Shown piece by piece: positions 19,319 to 27,727 of a stretch of 64,000 nucleotides of DNA. How positions within the stretch are numbered: the first letter of the stretch is position 1; each line of letters starts with the position of its first letter. Origin of the DNA: JAIBJN01 sp963748205 (lineage in GTDB: Bacteria > Actinomycetota > Thermoleophilia > Gaiellales > Gaiellaceae); the NCBI GenBank assembly GCA_963748205.1, contig CAVVIB010000014.1:35348-99347 (forward strand), in the 5' to 3' direction. The translations under genes and the position numbers were made by a program. A model generated the notes under the pieces. The model ran no database searches. It was not told where the DNA came from and saw nothing but the letters and a program-made list of their open reading frames with translations.

Positions 19319-19444
19319 TCTCGATTCACCTCCCTTCCTACTCCGGGCACGCTTGCCGGCGCGCTGAACGTCCGACGAATCGAATCGCGAAGATGAAACG
19401 GACATGCGCGGTGAGAGCCGATTCGTCGAGCGGGCGGTGAGCGT

Positions 19445-19495
19445 GGTCACGTTGATGAAACCTCCCAGAGCTAAAAGAGCTCTCTCGGCGTGACC
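19445..19495. ncRNA. candidate structured RNA element, two stacked stems
   Basis: Outer stem ggtcacgttg (19445-19454) pairs with cggcgtgacc (19486-19495), ten pairs including two G-U. Inner stem agagct (19467-19472) pairs with agctct (19478-19483) around aaaag. Read on the minus strand it would sit in the flp leader, on the plus strand upstream of the peptidase-like gene. No known riboswitch class was recognised. Confidence 0.4.
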
Positions 19496-19553
19496 GCTCC
19501 GCCGTTTGGCTCCAACTGCCCGCAACATCGGGGATAGCGAGCGGCACGAGAAT

Positions 19554-19595
19554 CCCCCGGCTGGGTGGTTCGCAGCCATTGCACCCTTTCGGGGG
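19554..19595. ncRNA. candidate H-type pseudoknot closed by a C5/G5 stem
   Basis: In plus orientation: ccccc (19554-19558), ggct (19559-19562), gggtg (19563-19567), agcc (19574-19577), caccc (19582-19586), ggggg (19591-19595). ccccc pairs with ggggg, and the two inner helices ggct/agcc and gggtg/caccc cross each other. The same topology exists on the minus strand. No known class recognised; a chance fold is possible in GC-rich DNA. Confidence 0.35.
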
Positions 19596-19722
19596 AAGAT
19601 CGCCTTTAGGCCCCGCCCCGATAGTCCGAGCAGGTTCCGCGGAGCGGCAAGCGGATCAAGAATCACGTTCCGCGCCGAAGTGGCGGCCTCGGCGCCCGAC
19701 ACAAGACGGGAGCACCAGGCAC

Positions 19723-21204
19723 ATGCCACAGAAGAAGACACCGCGGCGTCTCATCACGCCGCTTCTGCTCTTCACGCTCGCCGGCTGGGCACTCTGGGCG
19801 ATCGGGCGCAACACGCCCGCCCAGGATGGTCGGGGAGACGATGCGGCCGAGTCCCTTCACGGGGCGGAGACGGGCTCCACACCCAAGCGCGCACACGCAA
19901 CGTGGAGCAAGCGCCGCCTCGCGACGAGCCTCGCCTTCGCCACCCTGTTCTTCGGCGGCGCCGCGTTCTCGGCGGGTGCCGGCGACGTCGTCGCCGAGGC
20001 CCTCGAGGGCGAGACGACGACCGAGATGACCTCCACCGAGGAGGCACCGGCCGAGGAGACTCCCGCCGAAGAGGCCCCGGCCGAGGAAGCTCCGGCAGAG
20101 GACCCGCCGGCCGAGGAAGCTCCCGCCGAGGAGACCCCGGCCGAGGAGACGCCGGCCGACCCCGACGCCCCGGCAGAGCCGGGCGACCCGGGCGAGGAGA
20201 CGCCGGGTGAGCCCGGCGGCGGCGAGTCCCCCGCCGAGCCCGGCGGCGGCGGCTCCGAGCCCGGAGAGGGTGCGCCCCCTCCGCCGCTCCCGACGCCTGA
20301 CGACCCGGACGAGGGCGAGCCGGCCCCGGCTCCTCCGCCCGGCGTGGGCGAGGGCGCACAGCCCGCGCCGCCCGGCAACCAGCCGGTCATCGACCCCGGG
20401 ACGCGGAGCCCGGCGCACCTCGATCCCGAGGCGAACGCCGAGGGCTTCTTCGCCACCATCTGGCTGCACCGGCCGCTGCCCGACCCGACGCCTCCGGCCA
20501 AGCGGCTCACCCCACGCTTCGCCCGCTCCCTCGCGAGCGAGGCCAGGGCCGCGCGCGTCGACTGGGCGCTCGTGCTCGGGGTCCTACGGGCCCGCGGGTT
20601 CGACGGCGGCTCGCTCGCCAAGTCCACGGTGCGGAGCACCGCCCGCCAGCTCGCGTCGCTCGGCGCGCGCCGGCATCCCCGCGCCGCGCTCGCCCGCTAC
20701 GGCGACGAGTTCGCGAACCAGGCCTTCGCGCTCCGGAACTACAACCGGGCCGTCGGCCTCCACGCCCTTGTCACCGGCTTCGAGGCCGCCAAGCCCGCGC
20801 TCCAGAAGCGCGTCCTCGCCGACAAGCGCCTGAGCATCTACCAGGGCGGGCGTCTCGACATCGCCCTCGGCCGCACGGACATCCGCGTGCTCGTGCTCCT
20901 GCGCTACCTCGCTGAGTCGCACGGCCAGGCGACGATCTCCAGCCTGACCTCCGGCCACGGCTTCTTCTCCCGCCCCGGCGTCGTCTCGGCCCACAGCTAC
21001 GGGCTCGCGGTCGACGTCGCGGGAGTGGCGAAGCGGTCGATCTACGGCAACCAGGAGCCCGGCGGGCTCACCGAGCGGGCAGTGCGCAACGTCCTGCTCC
21101 TGCCGGCCGAGCTCCAGCCGAAGCAGGTCATCTCCCTGCTCGGTCTCGGCGGCCCGTCGTTCCCGATGGCCGACCACTACGACCACATCCACGTGGGGTA
21201 CTAG
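19723..21204 (+). CDS. membrane-anchored protein with a Glu-Ala-Pro linker and M15-like peptidase domain (493 aa)
   Basis: Probable cell-wall (peptidoglycan) active protein. ATG 19723. Residues about 9-26 and 68-85 are hydrophobic (signal/anchor segments). Residues about 100-140 repeat AEEAPAEE/AEETPAEE units, followed by a Pro/Gly-rich linker to about 230. The C-terminal domain (about 245-493) ends with features of zinc D-Ala-D-Ala carboxypeptidase folds: SAHSYGLAVDVAG (His and Asp ligands) and DHYDHIHVGY at the extreme C-terminus. It is divergent from the Tad operon, so it may open the wall for the pilus, which is an inference from context. The linker would span the wall. Confidence 0.75.
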   Translation: MPQKKTPRRLITPLLLFTLAGWALWAIGRNTPAQDGRGDDAAESLHGAETGSTPKRAHATWSKRRLATSLAFATLFFGGAAFSAGAGDVVAEALEGETTTEMTSTEEAPAEETPAEEAPAEEAPAEDPPAEEAPAEETPAEETPADPDAPAEPGDPGEETPGEPGGGESPAEPGGGGSEPGEGAPPPPLPTPDDPDEGEPAPAPPPGVGEGAQPAPPGNQPVIDPGTRSPAHLDPEANAEGFFATIWLHRPLPDPTPPAKRLTPRFARSLASEARAARVDWALVLGVLRARGFDGGSLAKSTVRSTARQLASLGARRHPRAALARYGDEFANQAFALRNYNRAVGLHALVTGFEAAKPALQKRVLADKRLSIYQGGRLDIALGRTDIRVLVLLRYLAESHGQATISSLTSGHGFFSRPGVVSAHSYGLAVDVAGVAKRSIYGNQEPGGLTERAVRNVLLLPAELQPKQVISLLGLGGPSFPMADHYDHIHVGY

Positions 21205-21211
21205 GCCGGCT

Positions 21212-21583
21212 TTGACCGTCACCCTGGAACGTCAGGACGGCAGCACGGTCTGTGAGCGGTGTCTCCTCGCGGAGACACCGCTCTCCCGCCTCCGAGGGCT
21301 CCTCGGGCGTGCGGGGCTCGAGCGGGGCGAGGGGATTCTCCTTCGCCCCGCTTCATCTATTCACATGTGGTTCATGCGGTTCGCCATCGACGCCGTGTTC
21401 CTCGACCGGGAGGGCAACGTCCTCCGGGTGGTCGAGCGGCTTCGGCCCTGGCGCATGGCGGGCTGCCTCGGCGCGAAGGCCGTGATCGAGCTGCCCGCCG
21501 GCGAGTGCGAGCGCGTTCGGCTGGCGGCGGGCGACCGGGTGGTCGTCAGGCCGGCGTCAGCACCCGCAGCGCACGCGGCCTGA
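21212..21583 (+). CDS. DUF192 family protein (123 aa)
   Basis: Small beta-barrel-like protein of COG1430; function unknown. Seen: family pattern ETPLSRLRGLLGRAGLERGEG, the SSIHMWFMRFAIDAVFLD core (the HMWFMRFPID-like signature) and VLRVVERLRPWR with KAVIELPAGECER. TTG 21212 is used, 7 nt after the stop of the upstream gene, so the two are probably cotranscribed. The 3' end overlaps the convergent lipid kinase gene by 38 nt. Confidence 0.88.
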   Translation: MTVTLERQDGSTVCERCLLAETPLSRLRGLLGRAGLERGEGILLRPASSIHMWFMRFAIDAVFLDREGNVLRVVERLRPWRMAGCLGAKAVIELPAGECERVRLAAGDRVVVRPASAPAAHAA

Positions 21584-22418
21584 CCTCCAGCTCGACCGGC
21601 GGCGCCAGCACGACCGGCTCCCCGTCGACGGCGGCGTGCACGCGCGAGCGCCGCGCGTCGATCGTGATCCGCTCGCACGCCCACTCCACGAGGCCCTCGG
21701 CCTCCTCGGCGCGCCCCCGCGCCGCCTTGCCGAGCAGCGCGACGAACGCGGCCCGGCCGACGGGCTCGAGCACGTAGACGTGCAGGCGCCCCTCGTCGAG
21801 CCTGTCCCGTGTGCCGAGCTCGGCGAGCGAGCTCCCTCCGTAGTCGTTGTTGGCCACGAGCACGATCAGCGCCCGGCGCTCCTCACGGCGTCCGTCGACG
21901 TCGAAGGCGAGCGACAGCGGCTGCCGCGAGCGGCCGAACGCCGCGGGCAGCATGCGGAGGGCCGCGACCAGGCGGTTGCGGGTCTTGCGCCGCGGGTCGT
22001 GCACGAAGCTCGCGTAGACCCCGAACGAGACGTTGTTGAGGAACACGCGCCCGTCAACGGCGCCCACGTCGACCTGCCGCTCCTCGCCCTGGAAGGCGCC
22101 GAGCGCGGCGAGGGGGTCGTCGGGGTCGAGCCCGAGGTCGCGCGCGAAGTGGTTCCGCGTCCCGAAGGGGACGACGACGAGCGGCCGATCCCGCTCGAGC
22201 GCCACGCCCGCGACCGCGGCGATGGTGCCGTCGCCTCCGGCAACGCCCAGGGCAGGCGCACCGCCTTCGACGGCGCGGCCCGCGAGCTCCGCGGCGTCCT
22301 CGCCCTCGGCCAGCACGTGCGTCTCGATGCCGAGCGCCTCTGCCTCGGCGACGAGCTCCTCAGCCGACGGCGAGCCCGAGCCGGACCTCGGGTTGACGAG
22401 GAGGAACGCCCTGGAGGG
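21546..22418 (-). CDS. diacylglycerol kinase family lipid kinase; start codon unclear
   Basis: ATP-dependent phosphorylation of a lipid or sphingoid-like substrate at the membrane. Seen: AFLLVNPRSGSG near the N-terminus, LGVAGGDGTIAAVAGVAL (the GGDGT nucleotide motif), VVPFGTRNHFARDLGL, VFLNNVSFGVYASFV and the C-terminal beta domain with VHAAVDGEPV. The first ordinary start (GTG 22316) would cut off the conserved first beta strand. The frame is open upstream to the VOC gene stop, where the first usable codon is GTC at 22418 in a tagtc overlap. A base error turning GTG into GTC, or a rare start, would explain this. Confidence 0.82.
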   Translation of the reverse strand, partial: PSRAFLLVNPRSGSGSPSAEELVAEAEALGIETHVLAEGEDAAELAGRAVEGGAPALGVAGGDGTIAAVAGVALERDRPLVVVPFGTRNHFARDLGLDPDDPLAALGAFQGEERQVDVGAVDGRVFLNNVSFGVYASFVHDPRRKTRNRLVAALRMLPAAFGRSRQPLSLAFDVDGRREERRALIVLVANNDYGGSSLAELGTRDRLDEGRLHVYVLEPVGRAAFVALLGKAARGRAEEAEGLVEWACERITIDARRSRVHAAVDGEPVVLAPPVELEVRPRALRVLTPA

Positions 22419-22420
22419 GA

Positions 22421-22810
22421 CTAGACCGCGCCCTCGATGGCGTGCAGAGTCCAGGCCGGGCCAATGCGAACGAGGTGGCCGTCCGGGTCGGCGAGGTCGT
22501 AGACCTCCGTGCCGAAGCGCGTCTGGGTGATCCGGCCGCCCTCGATGCCCTGGCGCTCGAGGCGGTCGATCTCGATCTGGATGTCCTCGGCGGCAAGCTC
22601 GAGGCGGGAGCTACCGCCGATCTCGCGCCCACGCTCGGGATCCCAGGTGAGAACGAGGAAGGTCTGGCCCTCGAGCACGAAGAAGGCGCTGTGGGCGTTC
22701 TCGCCCTCGTCGTAGGCGGCCGCGGGGCCGCGCCCCAGGAGGCGCGTGTACCAATCGTTAGAGCGGTCGAGGTCGGTGACGTAGAGGTGGATCGCCGTGA
22801 CCAGGCTCAC
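22421..22810 (-). CDS. VOC (glyoxalase/dioxygenase fold) family protein (129 aa)
   Basis: Single vicinal-oxygen-chelate domain of unspecified substrate. GTG 22810 (SLVTAIHLYVTDLDRSNDWY) overlaps the stop of the 41-residue gene by 4 nt (gtga). Seen: TAIHLYVTDLDRSNDWYTRL at the start (His ligand position), FFVLEGQTFLVLTWD, LAAEDIQIEIDRLERQGI and the C-terminal YDLADPDGHLVRIG motif typical of glyoxalase-like folds. Probably translationally coupled to the upstream small basic protein and the downstream lipid kinase. Confidence 0.85.
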   Translation of the reverse strand: MSLVTAIHLYVTDLDRSNDWYTRLLGRGPAAAYDEGENAHSAFFVLEGQTFLVLTWDPERGREIGGSSRLELAAEDIQIEIDRLERQGIEGGRITQTRFGTEVYDLADPDGHLVRIGPAWTLHAIEGAV

Positions 22811-22932
22811 GACTGCGGCTTCGTCTTCCCGCGCGACGCGCCCACCTCGACGGCCTGGCGCTTCTCGCGCTCCTTCTTCTTGCGCTTGCGGTCGTTTCGC
22901 CAGCGCTTGATAGGCCTCGAGCCGCGTCCCAT
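22807..22932 (-). CDS. 41-residue highly basic protein
   Basis: Small ORF below usual length cut-offs. ATG 22932 to TGA 22807, with its stop overlapping the VOC start in a gtga. It begins MGRGSRPIKRWRNDRKRKKK and ends GASRGKTKPQS; 17 of 41 residues are Arg or Lys. It resembles in composition short ribosome- or RNA-binding proteins such as bTHX, but no specific family is claimed. The exact 4-nt coupling to the next gene argues that it is translated. tatagag sits about 11 nt upstream and could be a -10, making the mRNA nearly leaderless. Confidence 0.6.
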   Translation of the reverse strand: MGRGSRPIKRWRNDRKRKKKEREKRQAVEVGASRGKTKPQS

Positions 22933-22960
22933 AGGGCTGTGACTCTATACATTCCCTGCC

Positions 22961-24208
22961 GTGCCGCTCCAACCAGGCCGCACCGTCGACGAGCTCCGCG
23001 AGCTCCGTGAGCTGACAGGCGACGAGGACGGGGCTCAGCGCGTCGCCTGGACGGACACCTGGGTCGCGGCCAAGGACTGGCTCTCGGGCAAGGTGGCTCC
23101 CACCGGTGCCGAGGAGGAGATCGACGCGGCCGGCAACCAGTGGTTCACGCTGCGCGGCGAATCAGACCGCGCGCTCGTGATCGGCGGCCACATCGACTCC
23201 GTGCCGAACGGGGGCTGGCTCGACGGCGCCCTCAACGTCGTCGCGGGCGTCGAAGTGCTGCGCCGGCTCGCCGAGGACGGGACGCCGCCCGTCACCGTCA
23301 GGCTCGTGAGCTGGGCCGACGAGGAAGGCGCCCGCTTCGGGCGTTCCCTCTTCGGTTCGAGCGCGGCCTCCGGGACGATGGACGACCAGGCCGAGCTGCG
23401 CGAGCGGACGGACGCCGGCGGGATCCGCTGGGAGGACGCCTTGCGCGAGCACGGCGTCGACATCGACCGGGCGCTCGACGCGCGCTCGCAGCTCGAGAAC
23501 GCGGCCGCCTACCTCGAGCTCCACATCGAGCAGGGTCCAGTGCTGGAGTCCATGGACCTGCCGCTGGGCGTCGTCCTCGGCACCTTCGGGGTCGAGCGCC
23601 ACCAGATCACGTTCCGCGGCCAGGCGGCCCACGCCGGCTCGACGCCGATGGACAAGCGCCGTGACGCGCTCGCCGCGGCCGCGAAGCTGGCGCTCGAGAT
23701 CCGCGGCATCGCCGCGCGCACGGGCGACGGCGCCGTCTGCACGATGGGGAGCTGCGTGACGAAGCCGGGGATCGTCACGTCGGTCGTCGAGACCGCGACG
23801 GTGCTCCTCGACCAGCGCCACCTCGACGGGGAGAAGCTCGCCGCCATGCTCGCCGAGGCCAAGGAGGCGAGCGAGCGCTTCGCCGGCGAGGAGGACGTCG
23901 AGGTCGAGTGGGAGCGCATCTGGCGCATCGACCCGATCCTCTTCGACGAGGCGCTGATCGAGCTCGCCGACGAGGCGATCACGGAGGTCTCGGGACAGTC
24001 GCACCGGCTCCCGAGCGGCCCGCTCCACGACGCGGCCGAGGCCGCGCGCGCAGGAGTCCCCACCGTGATGCTCTTCGTCCAGAGCCTCCGGGGGCTCTCC
24101 CACACGAAGCTCGAGGACACGAAGCCCGAGCACCTCGAGCTCTCGGTGCAGGCGCTCGACCGGCTGGCGGCGAAGACGCTCGACCGGCTGGCAGCGGGCC
24201 AGGCGTAG
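22961..24208 (+). CDS. M20-family amidohydrolase (N-carbamoyl-L-amino acid hydrolase / allantoate amidohydrolase type), 415 aa
   Basis: Cytoplasmic binuclear zinc amidase, likely acting on N-carbamoyl amino acids or ureido compounds. Seen in order: VIGGHIDSVPNGGWLDGALN (His and Asp ligands), VSWADEEGARFGRSLFGS (Glu catalytic/ligand pair), AAYLELHIEQGPVLE (His ligand), FRGQAAHAGSTPMDKRRDA of the lid domain, and SHTKLEDT near the C-terminus (last His ligand). Length is typical. GTG 22961. Substrate cannot be decided between carbamoyl amino acids and allantoate. Divergent from the small basic protein gene. Confidence 0.9.
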   Translation: MPLQPGRTVDELRELRELTGDEDGAQRVAWTDTWVAAKDWLSGKVAPTGAEEEIDAAGNQWFTLRGESDRALVIGGHIDSVPNGGWLDGALNVVAGVEVLRRLAEDGTPPVTVRLVSWADEEGARFGRSLFGSSAASGTMDDQAELRERTDAGGIRWEDALREHGVDIDRALDARSQLENAAAYLELHIEQGPVLESMDLPLGVVLGTFGVERHQITFRGQAAHAGSTPMDKRRDALAAAAKLALEIRGIAARTGDGAVCTMGSCVTKPGIVTSVVETATVLLDQRHLDGEKLAAMLAEAKEASERFAGEEDVEVEWERIWRIDPILFDEALIELADEAITEVSGQSHRLPSGPLHDAAEAARAGVPTVMLFVQSLRGLSHTKLEDTKPEHLELSVQALDRLAAKTLDRLAAGQA

Positions 24209-24225
24209 ACGGTCGCCGCCCGGGG

Positions 24226-24804
24226 TTAGACGATCTCGACGATCTCCGAGCCCAGGTCGGCCAGGCCGAGCCCGACGACCACGGCGAGGATGATCGCGCC
24301 CACGACGGTCACGCCGCGCCGGAAGAAGACGGCCGGGACGCCCGGTCCCCACCGGTCGGCCAGCGCCGCGAGCGCGTAGCCCGCCAGGAAGAAGAGCGCG
24401 CCGAACAGCGCGACCGCCAGGCCTGCGGGCTCGAGGAGACGGAAGTCGACGTTGTCGGCATCCAGCACGGTGCCTCCGAGCAGCGCAAGCAGGACGAGAG
24501 ACAGCGCCAGCCCGCGCCAGGCCAACGGTGAGGGAAGCCAGCGGCGGACCAGGAAGACGATCAGCCCGGCGGCGACGCCGGACGGGATGCCGACGAAGAC
24601 GATCAGGCCCAGCGTTCCGCCGGCGGTGACGTCGCCGACCTGGTTCCCGTTCTCGGTGAAGGTGCCGCGAGCGTCGGCGTCCGCGAGCGCGAGGATCCGC
24701 ATGACGATGCGGGACCCGAGCCCGGCCACGACGAGGCCGACGACGATGCCCGCCGCCACGCAACCTGCCAGCGGCCGCAAGAGCGCCGAGACCTGCCCAG
24801 GCAT
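24226..24804 (-). CDS. polytopic membrane protein of unknown function (192 aa)
   Basis: Not recognised. Four to five hydrophobic segments at residues about 10-30, 62-85, 95-112, 125-147 and 165-185. A hydrophilic loop after the first helix reads SRIVMRILALADADARGTF and continues to GDVTAGGTLG; this loop is the only distinctive motif. The start ATG 24804 is 13 nt from the end of the peroxiredoxin-like gene on the same strand, so they may share a transcript. Its stop faces the amidohydrolase stop with a 17-nt gap. Confidence 0.65.
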   Translation of the reverse strand: MPGQVSALLRPLAGCVAAGIVVGLVVAGLGSRIVMRILALADADARGTFTENGNQVGDVTAGGTLGLIVFVGIPSGVAAGLIVFLVRRWLPSPLAWRGLALSLVLLALLGGTVLDADNVDFRLLEPAGLAVALFGALFFLAGYALAALADRWGPGVPAVFFRRGVTVVGAIILAVVVGLGLADLGSEIVEIV

Positions 24805-24817
24805 CTGACGGGTGACT

Positions 24818-25609
24818 CTAGGGCACGCGCGGCGGAACGGTGATGTGGTGTCCCACGCGGTGCGGGTCGCCGGTCGGGCCCTCCTTGCTCACGTGGACGG
24901 CGACACGGCCGTTCGCCTCCTCGACCCGGCGTACGACCCAGGGCCGCCCGTCGACCATCGACCGCCCCAGCTCGTCGCCGACCTCGGGGACGTCGCCCTC
25001 GTGCACGCCGCGCTGAAGCTCGTGGCCCTGCGAGTCCTCGCGGATCCAGACGACCGGCGCGTCGATGCCCGCGTCCGGCGGCGCCGCCCCGCCCGCGGCC
25101 CAGGTCGCCTGGGGATCGAAGCTCGGCTGCTCGGCGGCCGTGATCTCCCGCAGGGCGAGCCGAAGCTCGTCGGGCGTCGGGTTGCCCCAGTACCAGAAGC
25201 CGCACCAGACCCTGTGGATGCGGCGGTGCGAATCGAGGACGAACGTGTACGGAAGGAACGGGCGGTGAGTCTCGTCCGTCAGCTCGAGGAGCTCGAGCTC
25301 CTCGGCCACCGCACGGTCGGCGTCGGAGAGGAACGGGAAGTCTGCGCCGAGGCCCGCGCGCAGGGCGCCGTTCACGTACGGGTCGTCCACGGTGGCGACC
25401 GCGATCTTCCCGTACTCGCGCTGGATCTCGTCCTGGAGGAACACCAGGTTGCGCAGGCGGACCTGCTCCTTCGGGCACCACCAGCCGCGGACGAACGCGA
25501 GCACGAGCGGCTGGGCCGGAGCGATCTCGCTCAGCGCGAGCTCCTTGCCGGTCGTCTCGGGCAGGCGGAGATCCGGGAACGTCCCGCCGATCGTGAGGTC
25601 GGCTCTCAT
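24818..25609 (-). CDS. peroxiredoxin/AhpC-TSA fold protein with C-terminal extension (263 aa)
   Basis: Thioredoxin-fold redox protein. Residues about 1-165: GGTFPDLRLPETTGKELALS, then VLAFVRGWWCPKEQVRL with the presumed peroxidatic Cys in the RGWWCPKEQ position, LPYTFVLDSHRRIHRVWCG later with a second Cys (WCGFWYW). Residues about 185-263 are an added domain with a DGRPWVVRRVEEANGRVAVHV beta pattern of unknown role. The peroxidatic motif differs from the usual TPxCT, so the exact subclass is open. Its ATG overlaps the stop of the next upstream gene by 4 nt (atga). Confidence 0.78.
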   Translation of the reverse strand: MRADLTIGGTFPDLRLPETTGKELALSEIAPAQPLVLAFVRGWWCPKEQVRLRNLVFLQDEIQREYGKIAVATVDDPYVNGALRAGLGADFPFLSDADRAVAEELELLELTDETHRPFLPYTFVLDSHRRIHRVWCGFWYWGNPTPDELRLALREITAAEQPSFDPQATWAAGGAAPPDAGIDAPVVWIREDSQGHELQRGVHEGDVPEVGDELGRSMVDGRPWVVRRVEEANGRVAVHVSKEGPTGDPHRVGHHITVPPRVP

Positions 25610-26232
25610 CGTCGCCTCCTTCGAATCTGATGCGCGATCCAGCGCGGCGCCCCGGGGCGGGCGCTTCGGATCGCCGTCGCCGTGGCCAACGCGACCTTCT
25701 CACCGTGGATTCCCTCGCCGTGGCCGACCAGAACGTGCCTGGGCGTGAGATCCCGGGCGATCTCGCGGAGCGCCTTCGGCTGGTAGAGGCGCAGGAACGG
25801 ATGCACGCCGATGCGCTCTCCGGGCGCCAGGAAGTACGCGGTCGTCCCCAGGGACTCGGCGCACACGAGCACCCGCTCGTCGCGCCACCAGAGCGCGGTC
25901 TCGCGCCAGCCGGGCACGTCGAGCAGGCGGATGACCTCGAACGGCGAACCCGGCGGCGGCTCGGCCGGCACTCGGTGATGCGGCACGCCGTAGCGCTTCG
26001 CGAAGAGCGCACAGTCGCGGTCGTGGCGGTCGACGAGCTGGAGGACGCCCGCGGGCTCGCCGAGCGCCCGCACGCGGGCGTCGACCTCGAGCCCGTCCAC
26101 GGGGTCGACGAGCCACACGCGCCCGCCCGCGCGCAGGGCGTGCGAGGCGCGCTCGAGCAGCGCCGGCTCCTCGGCGATCCAGCCGAATCCGAACGCGGTC
26201 TCGTCGCAAATCCTGGTCTTCACTTGCGTCAT
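25606..26232 (-). CDS. metallo-beta-lactamase-fold-like protein lacking clear zinc ligands (208 aa)
   Basis: The start is ATG 26232 (MTQVKTRICDETAFGFGWIA); the 53 codons upstream in the open frame lie in the divergent promoter region. The layout GGRVWLVDPVDGLEVDARVR, LGEPAGVLQLVDRHDRDCA, VPHHRVPAEPP, DERVLVCAESLGTTAYFL and HVLVGHGEGIH follows the order of strands and loops in MBL-fold hydrolases. The canonical HxHxDH is reduced to DRHDRDC, so catalysis is doubtful. Coupled by a 4-nt overlap to the peroxiredoxin-like gene, suggesting a joint oxidative-stress or sulfur role, by inference. Confidence 0.6.
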   Translation of the reverse strand: MTQVKTRICDETAFGFGWIAEEPALLERASHALRAGGRVWLVDPVDGLEVDARVRALGEPAGVLQLVDRHDRDCALFAKRYGVPHHRVPAEPPPGSPFEVIRLLDVPGWRETALWWRDERVLVCAESLGTTAYFLAPGERIGVHPFLRLYQPKALREIARDLTPRHVLVGHGEGIHGEKVALATATAIRSARPGAPRWIAHQIRRRRR

Positions 26233-26294
26233 CCCGGGTGCTAGCTTCCTCTGTCTCCGCGCGGCCAAGCAGTAAAACGAGCAGGGGAGGGCAA

Positions 26295-27703
26295 ATGAGA
26301 TCACTTCGGGTAGCGGCCGTCGCGCTGTTTGCGACGGCGTTGGTGTTCTCCGCAACGGCGTCGGCGACGGCCGACGAGATGCTGCGGCCACACCATCTCA
26401 AGAAGAAGGCGGCGCACTGGAACGCCAACGCGAACCGGGTCAGGCCGGGCCTGCGACCGCGCGCGGAAAGCAGCTGCGCGTCAAGGTCCTGGGCCACCAC
26501 GACCCGGGCGGGCCCAGCGGCGACGTCTTCGTGCACAAGGGCTTCGCATACCTGGCCAGCTGGGGCCTGTTCTCCGACAGCGGCGAGTTCTGCCGTGCGC
26601 TCGGCGTGCGCGCCTACGACCTCTCCGACCCGACCGACCCCGAGCTCGTGTCCACCTTCGCGGACGGCGCGTCCGATGCGCGGCTCGCGAAGTCCTGGAC
26701 GGAGAAGGTCCAGGTGCGCAAGGTCAACTCCCGCAAGTTCAGGGGCGACCTGGCGGTCGTGAGCTTCCAGGACTGCGCTCCCGGCGGGTTCACGGGCATC
26801 GGTCTCTACGACGTGACCGACCCGAGCGACCCCGAGCTGCTCTCCCTGCGCCAGAGCGGGATCTTCGGCGTCCACGAGCTCTGGATGGAGGCCCGCGGCA
26901 AGAAGGCGTTCGTCTACGAGGCCGCCAACTTCCACGAGGTCGATGCGTTCTTCGCCGGCGAGGATCCCGACGAGGTGAACCCCGAGTTCCGCATCGTCGA
27001 CGTGACGGACCCGCGCAACCCGGTGCAGGTCGGCGACTGGAGCGCCTGGCGCGACATGGGCGTCACGCCGGACTCGGGCCAGGGCACGTTCCCGTTCAAC
27101 TTCGTGCACTCGGTCTACGTCGACTCGCGGATCGCCTACGTCTCCTACTGGGACTTCGGCACGGTCATGCTCGACGTCCGCGACCCGTCCAATCCGAAGT
27201 TCCTCGGCCGGACGACCTTCAAGGCCGGCCAGGAGGGCAATGCCCATTCCGCGTGGACGAACTGGAAGGGCAACCTGATGGTCCAGGCGGACGAGGACTT
27301 CGACCCGACCGTCAACCCGGATGCCGAGACGGGCTGGGGTTACGGCCACATCTACGACATCTCTGACAAGGCCAACCCGGTGGAGCTCGCGACGCTCAAG
27401 CTCCCGAGCACGGGACAGTTCCCGCCGCCGGGCCCCGGCGACTTCACGATCCACGACCCGAAGATCGACGGGAAGCGGCTCTACACCTCGTGGTACACCG
27501 AGGGAGTCGTCATCTGGGACATCGCGAAGCCCTCGAGCCCCAAGATCATCGGGCAGTTCATCCCGCCGGAGAAGGGCGAGGATCCGCTCGGCGTCTTCTA
27601 CCCGGGTGAGGAGTTCGTGGAGATCTGGGGTGTGGCACTCGGCTCCGGCTATGTCGTCGCATCCGACATGAACACGGGCCTCTGGGTCTTCCGGGCCCGC
27701 TAG
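26295..27703 (+). CDS. secreted LVIVD-repeat beta-propeller protein, one frameshift
   Basis: ATG 26295 has ggggaggg upstream. Residues 1-27 form a Sec signal peptide (VAAVALFATALVFSATASA). The mature protein repeats the LVIVD-type unit, e.g. VRAYDLSDPTDPELVSTF, IGLYDVTDPSDPELLSLR, FRIVDVTDPRNPVQVGDW, VMLDVRDPSNPKFLG, IYDISDKANPVELATL and VIWDIAKPSSPKIIGQF, so six or so blades. The frame moves in the cgcgcgcgg run near 26455-26465: upstream reads NRVRPGLRPR, and GKQLRVKVLGHHDPGG follows in another frame. Everything else is intact. Ligand unknown. It ends 24 nt before a strong terminator. Confidence 0.85.
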
Positions 27704-27727
27704 CAGCCAAAACCAACACGAAAACGG

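Larger units (their letters stand above)
19319..19722. other. divergent 404-bp intergenic region between flp and the M15-like gene
   Basis: No credible protein gene on either strand. It must hold the promoters of the leftward pilus operon and the rightward peptidase-like gene. Two compact inverted-repeat structures stand out and are listed separately (19445-19495 and 19554-19595). Confidence 0.5.

Noticed and set aside
19500..19722. c-di-AMP (ydaO) or c-di-GMP (GEMM) riboswitch upstream of the peptidase-like gene
   Set aside because: Looked for because ydaO elements often precede wall hydrolases; the conserved core sequences of either class are absent. Only the unassigned folds are reported.
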